Assembly (NCBI GenBank): GCA_003999685.1
Contig: CP021223.1
Location: 1,240,001-1,304,000 of the forward strand
From: Taiwanofungus camphoratus
Taxonomy: Eukaryota; Basidiomycota; Agaricomycetes; Polyporales; Taiwanofungaceae
Direction of reading: 5' to 3'
DNA: 64,000 nucleotides
The notes under the pieces are model-generated. The model had not been told where the DNA came from. It did not search any database and saw nothing but the letters and a program-made list of their open reading frames with translations. The position numbers and the translations under genes were made by a program. Shown piece by piece: positions 58,356 to 64,000 of this stretch (positions are counted from its first letter, which is position 1; the number at the start of each line of letters is the position of its first letter).

Positions 58356-58358
58356 ACC

Positions 58359-59198
58359 TTATTGCCCTTTGCAGTAAAGCTGGCACACATGGTGGTGTCG
58401 CGCATTTTGCTTGTTTCAACAGTTAGGAAAGATGTACTTGTAGCTCAAGAATGAGAGACCAAAACACCCCACATAGGGGGTGATTCTTGAAGCGCTAAAC
58501 TAGGGCTTTTGGGCCTCATGAGATATAACTGTGGTGCTAATGTGGTGGTTTTATTGATGCTGTTTTGGCCCTTCCTCTGGAGACAAAAGAATGTCCTTTA
58601 TATCAAAGGGATATGATTGCATGTCAGAAGTGAGTCCCAGCAAAAAAGAATGATACACAAGGGTTGAAGGCTAAGCTGAATTGAAGCTTTTGCCAATCCA
58701 CTTGTCCAAAACTAATCATGCAACTTAATCTACACCATATGTCTCATACAATCTTCATAGTGGAATGCCTAGAGTTTGAGAGCATAAGTCCTTGAGGAGA
58801 GCCTTTCATCTAATCACAATAGTGATAATATACATGATGCCACTGCACAAGGCTTGTTACTAGCACTGTATTCAAGTCAGAGACACTCAGTCAGATAGAG
58901 GTGTGCCATTTTTTTGCTGGAGCTCACTTCTGACATGCAATCAGATCCCTTTGATATAAAGGACATTCTTTTGTCTCCAGAGGAAGGGCCAAAACAGCAT
59001 CAATAAAACCACCACATTAGCACCACAGTTATATCTCATGAGGCCCAAAAGCCCTAGTTTAGCGCTTCAAGAATCACCCCCTATGTGGGGTGTTTTGGTC
59101 TCTCATTCTTGAGCTACAAGTACATCTTTCCTAACTGTTGAAACAAGCAAAATGCACGACACCACCATGTGTGCCAACTTTACTGCAAAGGGCAATAA
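58359..59198. mobile_element. Fold-back (long inverted repeat) element, MITE-like
   Basis: Two nearly identical arms in inverted orientation, 58359-58647 and about 58917-59198 (280-290 bp), surround a loop of about 270 bp. Outer ends are TTATTGCCC. The trinucleotide ACC flanks both sides (58356-58358 and 59199-59201) as a likely target duplication. Arms differ by only a few bases, so insertion or arm homogenisation is recent. No coding capacity; it would depend on a transposase elsewhere. Superfamily undetermined (3-bp TSD is seen in PIF/Harbinger and CACTA groups). Confidence 0.8.
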
Positions 59199-59201
59199 AC
59201 C

Positions 59202-59611
59202 AGACAACTTGATGTTCATGCCCAAAAGGCCATGGAAGGTGCAAGTCCCTCAGGACAAATACACCTTACTTCCTTGTTAAGGCGCGGATGGTGATGAATG
59301 CTGTCATGGCTTATGGTATATTCTGAATCGGAGTTGACTCGTCGAAAGCATGAATAGTAAGCTTGTGTAAGAGGCATGCTCAGATCGTTTGGGCCCTACT
59401 ACAGCATTGAACGGGTCCAAGACCTTGATATAGCTAAAACAGGTTGATGTCACATTCAAGAAAGCCTACAGTGCTCACTGCCGAGCGACTTTGGAAAATG
59501 AGATGCAAGGGAAGAAGATTTCAATCTCCGCACGAATCGTGGAAGTGAGAGGATGAGTCCCTGGCCCCCTGAAGACTCCAACCACGATCTACTTACCCTG
59601 GGGCAAGACCC
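59202..59611. other. Upstream region of the rap1-like gene
   Basis: 410 bp between the fold-back element and the next start. Nothing recognised; probably contains the promoter. Confidence 0.4.
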
Positions 59612-62309
59612 ATGGCACCAGCGCGAACTGCTAATCGTCGCGGTCAACGCGAGCAGAATTCGTCAACCCACAATGGACTGCCCGAAGCCGCAGACGAGCC
59701 GTCAAAGGATGCCTTGTTTTTGGAGCCGATGATGGGCACCCCCCTAGCCATCTATGTAGAAAAAGACGTGGAGAACAGAGACTCTATCGTCGAGTTGATC
59801 ACGGTGCGTCGCGTTCCTAATGCTCAATAATTCGGGTAGAATTGCAGAAGTGGCACTGCGATCTGAGGCACTTTCGATATGTGTTTCCTCTTGTTGCGAC
59901 TGGGTGTTCACCATCTCATAATGTATTTATGTGAAGTGGTTACTGATACGTTCCTTTCCAGCAAAACGGCGGCATTGTCTCACCCGGATATAGCGGCGTT
60001 CCCTACATTCTTGGTACGTATCCATTTTTTGACATCGCCGGTGTTTATCTAGGCTTGGGGTCTTTGTCAAGTGCGGTTGCACGCTTCGTCTTCTGGTATT
60101 GATCCCTCCTGGCGTTGATCCCTAACTAACGCATGCTTGGTCTGCTCGTGACCTTAGTCGATCCACACAAGGAATCAGGGCAGAATCTGTATCGGCAATA
60201 TGTTGGCAAGAAGGGAAAGATCGTTTTAAGCGCCATTTGGGTGCTCGAATGCGTCAAGGCTGGTGCTTTACAGACATACCACAACAACTTTGCAGGTTGC
60301 AAGGTAACTGGCACAGAAAAGTACGTCTGTCTACTGCAGGGAATTGCTTAGATATGGCTGATACACCGAATCAGAGTCATCTCTATGAACCCGAACCCGC
60401 CACCTCAGGCTGGCCCATCTCGGGAAGGTCCACAAATGATGCCTGATGAGCTGACGCACCAGATGCCACCTCAGGTTATGCCACCTCAGCCACCTATACC
60501 ACCCCCTCCAATACAAGCAGCCGCCACGGACGCGTTGGCTCATCCCGGACATGTTTTCCCGTTCCCAGTCTATGCTACCCCCATGGATGTTGCACCGCGT
60601 GCAATGCATCCTCCGACTGTTGCACCTCCTCAGTCGTGGCAGGCTCCTAATGGTATTGCGCCACAACAAGCACATATAGCACCGCCGCCGCCACCAACCC
60701 AAACACACATAATGGCTCGTCATTCATACCGTGACGATCAGGCTTGGAACGGTGCTTATCAACAACCTCCCCCTCCTGGTACCATTGTTGGGGGCCCGCC
60801 TCCAGAATATGATTACAGGTACCGCGAAGACCAGTCCGCTTGGGTTCCTGCCCCCGGCTACTACGAGCAAACTGTAAGAGGTACTCTGAGATGTGTGGTC
60901 TTTCCTGATGGCCTTAATAGTATGATCAGGCCTACGCTGAACATGACGCCTATATGGGTGAAGCCGGGCCATCCAACACTGAATCACCTGCAGCTGCTGC
61001 AGCTGCTGAGAAAGCGAGGGGTCGCAAGCGTGTTCGAACACAGGTTAGACCATCGAATTCATCTCTAGTCGATGTCTGATGTTCTCAGTCATTAGCCGCA
61101 ACCTGCTCCGCCTGCATCAGCTCTAGTCTTTAATCGCCGCAACCCTCCAGCGCGTTCTCCGACACCACCCACTCGAGTCATCAAGAGCACGTACGGCGGT
61201 AATCTCTTTACTTCAGATGACGTACTTTACTTGAAGAAATACATAGATTACTGTCAAGAGCAAGGGCTCGTATTGAGGTAAGCGGGAGTAACTTTGATCT
61301 CGTCGTCCTCGGAAATCAAACCCCACATTTCCAGTTTGCGTGAGATATGCGAGCGTGTCGCCGTCAAGGTGAGATATTTGGATATCAATGTCATACTGTG
61401 CTGATATTGTGCGCCTGCAGGCTCCTCATCATACGTAGGCATCAGTTTTGTTCTTGCTTCTTTACCTCTTCTAACTCGGTGTAGATTCTACTCGTGGCGT
61501 CGGTATTGTAACAAGCATCAGATTCGCCTTGGGGGATACGCTATGGATGTCCGTGATGATTCAGAACCAGCTAATGATGAAGAGCAAGCACAGCAAATGC
61601 CGGCTCCAGCCGAACCAGAGCCTCACCTACCTGTCACTGGCGCCGGTCCAGACACAATCGCAGTTGCACGTCGTGCTGCGCAGGCTGACATTGGTCGAAC
61701 CAGATCGCCGACACCTCCTAAAGCGTTGTTTAGAAGTACAACGGGTAAAGGGGTGGCGTTCACAGACGAGGACGTCACGTTCCTCGTACGCTTTTTGGAG
61801 TACAGGAACAGGACGCAGGCTGGCAAGGTAGACATGGTCACGTTTTGGAAAGATGTTGCAGCAAAGGTATATATCGTATCCAATATACCTAGGCGTTGCC
61901 CTCTCATAATAATCGCTTGCATAGGCTCCTCACCATTCGCGCGCATCTTGGATGAAGTTCTATCGCAGGCACAAGCATGAACTGCATCATACTGAAGGAG
62001 ATGCCCCTCTTCCTACGCCCCCAGAGAAGAAAATGCGATACAGCCGTACAGACGACGTGCTCCTTGCCAAATACTTCTTGAACAAACCTGAGGGCACCTC
62101 CGACAAAATTTTCCAAGCATTCGGTCGAATTGTGAGCTTGACTCGTTCAGTTTGTAGTTCTATCATGTTGATTCAAGATTATGATAAAGCATCCACATCA
62201 CCCCTGGAAGGGTTGGCAGGAGCACCATCGTATACACAAAGCTAAGATTGATTTCCTCATTCAGCGGCTCCAAAATGGGGAAAATATCGATGTAGGACCA
62301 GAGGAATGA
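59612..62309 (+). CDS. rap1: Rap1-like telomere protein (BRCT plus three Myb modules)
   Basis: Multi-exon gene starting MAPARTANRRGQREQ. BRCT domain across the first exons (LFLEPMMGTPLAIYVEKD, NGGIVSPGYSGVPYILV, GKIVLSAIWVLECVKAGAL). A Pro/Gln-rich linker of about 200 residues follows (60380-60880), then an RKRVRTQ patch. Three Myb-type modules follow: FTSDDVLYLKKYIDYC with APHHT and FYSWRRYCNKH; FTDEDVTFLVRFLEYR with APHHS and SWMKFYRRHKHEL; YSRTDDVLLAKYF with HPWKGWQEHHRIHKAKI. It ends NIDVGPEE. BRCT plus Myb in this order is the Rap1 plan; Rap1 sits on telomeres through shelterin or DNA binding. No C-terminal RCT domain is visible before the stop. Exon borders around 61080-61490 are inferred from GT-AG sites and frame. 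Confidence 0.75.
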
Positions 62310-62556
62310 TCTGTTATTCTTGCGTCAAACGCCTTGTTACCCTGTGTCGAGTAGCATCTTGACGGTACATAATTTTCACTATCTTCAATGGTGTACCTTT
62401 TCGTGATCGACGATCAGGCTGTAAGGCGACATGGGGTCTGGGAATGATTACAAAGCGTGCCTCAAATCCGTGAGACCGGCCTCGTAGTGACAGTATTGAT
62501 TGTCAATTCTATACATCTAGTTCTTCTAAGTAACTTCACGAAGTAGAGCTGTCGCC

Positions 62557-64000
62557 ATGCCTGCAAGCGAACGACAGTTGGGTTATCTTATGCAGGCGCA
62601 GATTGATCAGGTCGGTTCAGAGGACGAAACGTCGCTTTACTCTGCCTGTGCTCGATCACCTGAAGCTGACTTGGACTGCTTGACTTTAGTTTCGCAGAGA
62701 CGGGTCAGCGAATATAGTTCTCTTCACATTCGATTCACTTACTTTTAGGAGTTCCTGTCTTAGATATCTCCGCCTACCTAGTTTTCTGAGTCCCGATGAG
62801 ACTGAGGCGCTTTTGACCCGCTCGAAGCAGCTGCTCAACAACTTCAGTCTTGAGGACCACCCTCTAGTAAGCCTTCTCTAATCCTTGCTTTCCCTGTCAA
62901 GCTCCTGAGGGTCCATAAGACTAAGTTTACTACTGGTGATGACGACCACGTCGGAGATGACTACTTCCTCACGTCCGGGGACAAGATTCGGTACTTCCTA
63001 GAGGAAGATGCTGTAGGTAAGGACAGTAAATTGAATAGGGAGAAGGAGAAAGCTGTCAATAAGATCGGTCATGGTAGGTCATTTCTGGATGTTCGCAACC
63101 TGTGAGCTCAATCGTGATACCTCGTTTCACCCTAAGCGCTGCATGAACTAGACCCTGTCTTCCGGAAGGTCACTCTGGAGAACCCGTCTATGAAGGCTGT
63201 CGTCCGTGATTTGCAGTTCCATCATGATCCTGTCGGTGAGAGCACTGTCTACTGGTATTGTATACCAGCCCAGCACTTAGGCCGTAACATCACTATAGCT
63301 TTGCAGTCTATGGTAATATGTAAACAGCCTTACATTGGTGGAGAAGGTAGGCCGGATCATCACTCATAATGAAATGAGGCTGAGGCTAAAGAAATGCATA
63401 GTGCGGGAGCACAATGATTCGTGGGTTCTTCTGGTGTGGTTTGTCCAAGTTATTCCCTTTAACATTTCTACTATAGGACGTTCCTTGCAAGTGGCCTAGT
63501 ATCTCTTCGGTTTCTTGTTACTGACAATCACGAACACACGTCAGTATACAAACCCACCATCTGCTCTCGGCTTCTGGATAGCTTTGGAGAAATGCACCCC
63601 AGAGAATGGTGCCCTTTCCTTCTTACCCGGCTCGCACTTCACTGCTCCAATCACAAAGCGCTTCGTCCGCCTCCCTGAAGGGGGCACCGGATTTGAACAT
63701 TTGATTCCTCCCGAGAAGGCTCCGAAGAACCCGGAGGGTAAATACATCCTCGAGGCCTGCTTGCCTGGTATGATATCGTCGTAATTTGAATGTGGATGAA
63801 GCTGCTCAACGCGCCTGTCTAGGCGACATGGTTTTGATCCACGGAAGCGTATTGCACAAATCAGAAAAGAACCTCAGCCCTCACACTCGATTCGCATATA
63901 CATTCCATATGATCGAGTCACCCCCACACGCAGTTTACGATGAGAAGAACTGGCTTCAGCCAACACCTGAGATGCCATTCTCTCACGTACTTGACGTTCC
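62557..64000 (+). CDS. Phytanoyl-CoA dioxygenase (PhyH) family protein, partial
   Basis: Runs off the right edge. Many small exons: the start MPASERQLGYLMQAQIDQ is tentative, then LRLPSFLSPDETEALLTRSKQLL, FTTGDDDHVGDDYFLTSGDKIRYFLEE, DPVFRKVTLENPSMKAVVRDL, QPYIGGE, then H-N-D (about 63410, the HxD iron ligands), YTNPPSALGFWIALEKCTPENGALSFLPGSH, and GDMVLIHGSVLHKSEKN with the distal His and a following Arg (HTRFAY) that binds 2-oxoglutarate. This matches the PHYHD1-like branch. It should be a non-haem Fe(II)/2OG dioxygenase, probably active since all ligands are present; substrate unknown. Confidence 0.85.

Noticed and set aside
1-64000. CRISPR arrays, bacterial operons, tRNA or rRNA genes
   Set aside because: No regular short repeats with spacers and no cloverleaf or rRNA core sequence recognised; the gene structures are eukaryotic.

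Overview
The window looks like genomic DNA of an agaricomycete basidiomycete. Introns are short (about 50-60 nt, GT-AG). Host genes are intron-rich fungal types: Cdc24 RhoGEF, Ctf4/Mcl1, a Rap1-like BRCT-Myb protein, a DUF2264 protein and a GH63/MGH1-like glycosidase. The left half is packed with Ty3/gypsy LTR retroelements. Species cannot be told from the sequence.

Positions 1-28425 are a nest of LTR elements, read from their ends and target-site duplications (TSDs). (1) A relic LTR of family B lies at 28296-28425. (2) A gypsy element (C, minus strand) sits against it: its 5' LTR is 27729-28295, its gag end and protease start are at 26691-27525, and RT, RNase H and the start of integrase are at 1-2376, running off the left edge. 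(3) Element B2 (minus strand, 2381-26686, TSD TCGG) is inserted in C. (4) Element B1 (plus strand, 8020-20326, TSD GCGG), a relative of B2 with different LTRs, is inserted in the B2 integrase region. (5) A solo family-B LTR (3126-4872, TSD CCGG) is inserted in the B2 3' LTR. B1 looks whole; B2 and C are broken.

B1 and B2 share an unusual layout. Gag plus protease is followed by pol in the -1 frame, with a GGGTTTT slippery heptamer at the junction. An antisense, apparently spliced gene lies between pol and the 3' LTR and encodes a six-cysteine motif. A hairpin with an invariant GAGGAC loop and covarying stems sits just upstream of the polypurine tract. That hairpin-plus-purine block occurs twice per element: at the 3' LTR and inside pol between RNase H and integrase. 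This is the best candidate here for an undescribed system.

Positions 28430-30700 hold a decayed 2-oxoglutarate/Fe(II) oxygenase-like gene and a further LTR. From about 30.7 kb the sequence is ordinary gene-dense host DNA: DUF2264 protein (-), Ctf4/Mcl1 (+), mitochondrial rRNA dimethyltransferase/transcription factor B-like protein (-), RhoGAP (+), GH63-like glycosidase (-), a small lipocalin-like protein (+), Cdc24 (-), an 840-bp fold-back element, a Rap1-like telomere protein (+) and a phytanoyl-CoA dioxygenase-like gene (+) cut by the right edge.
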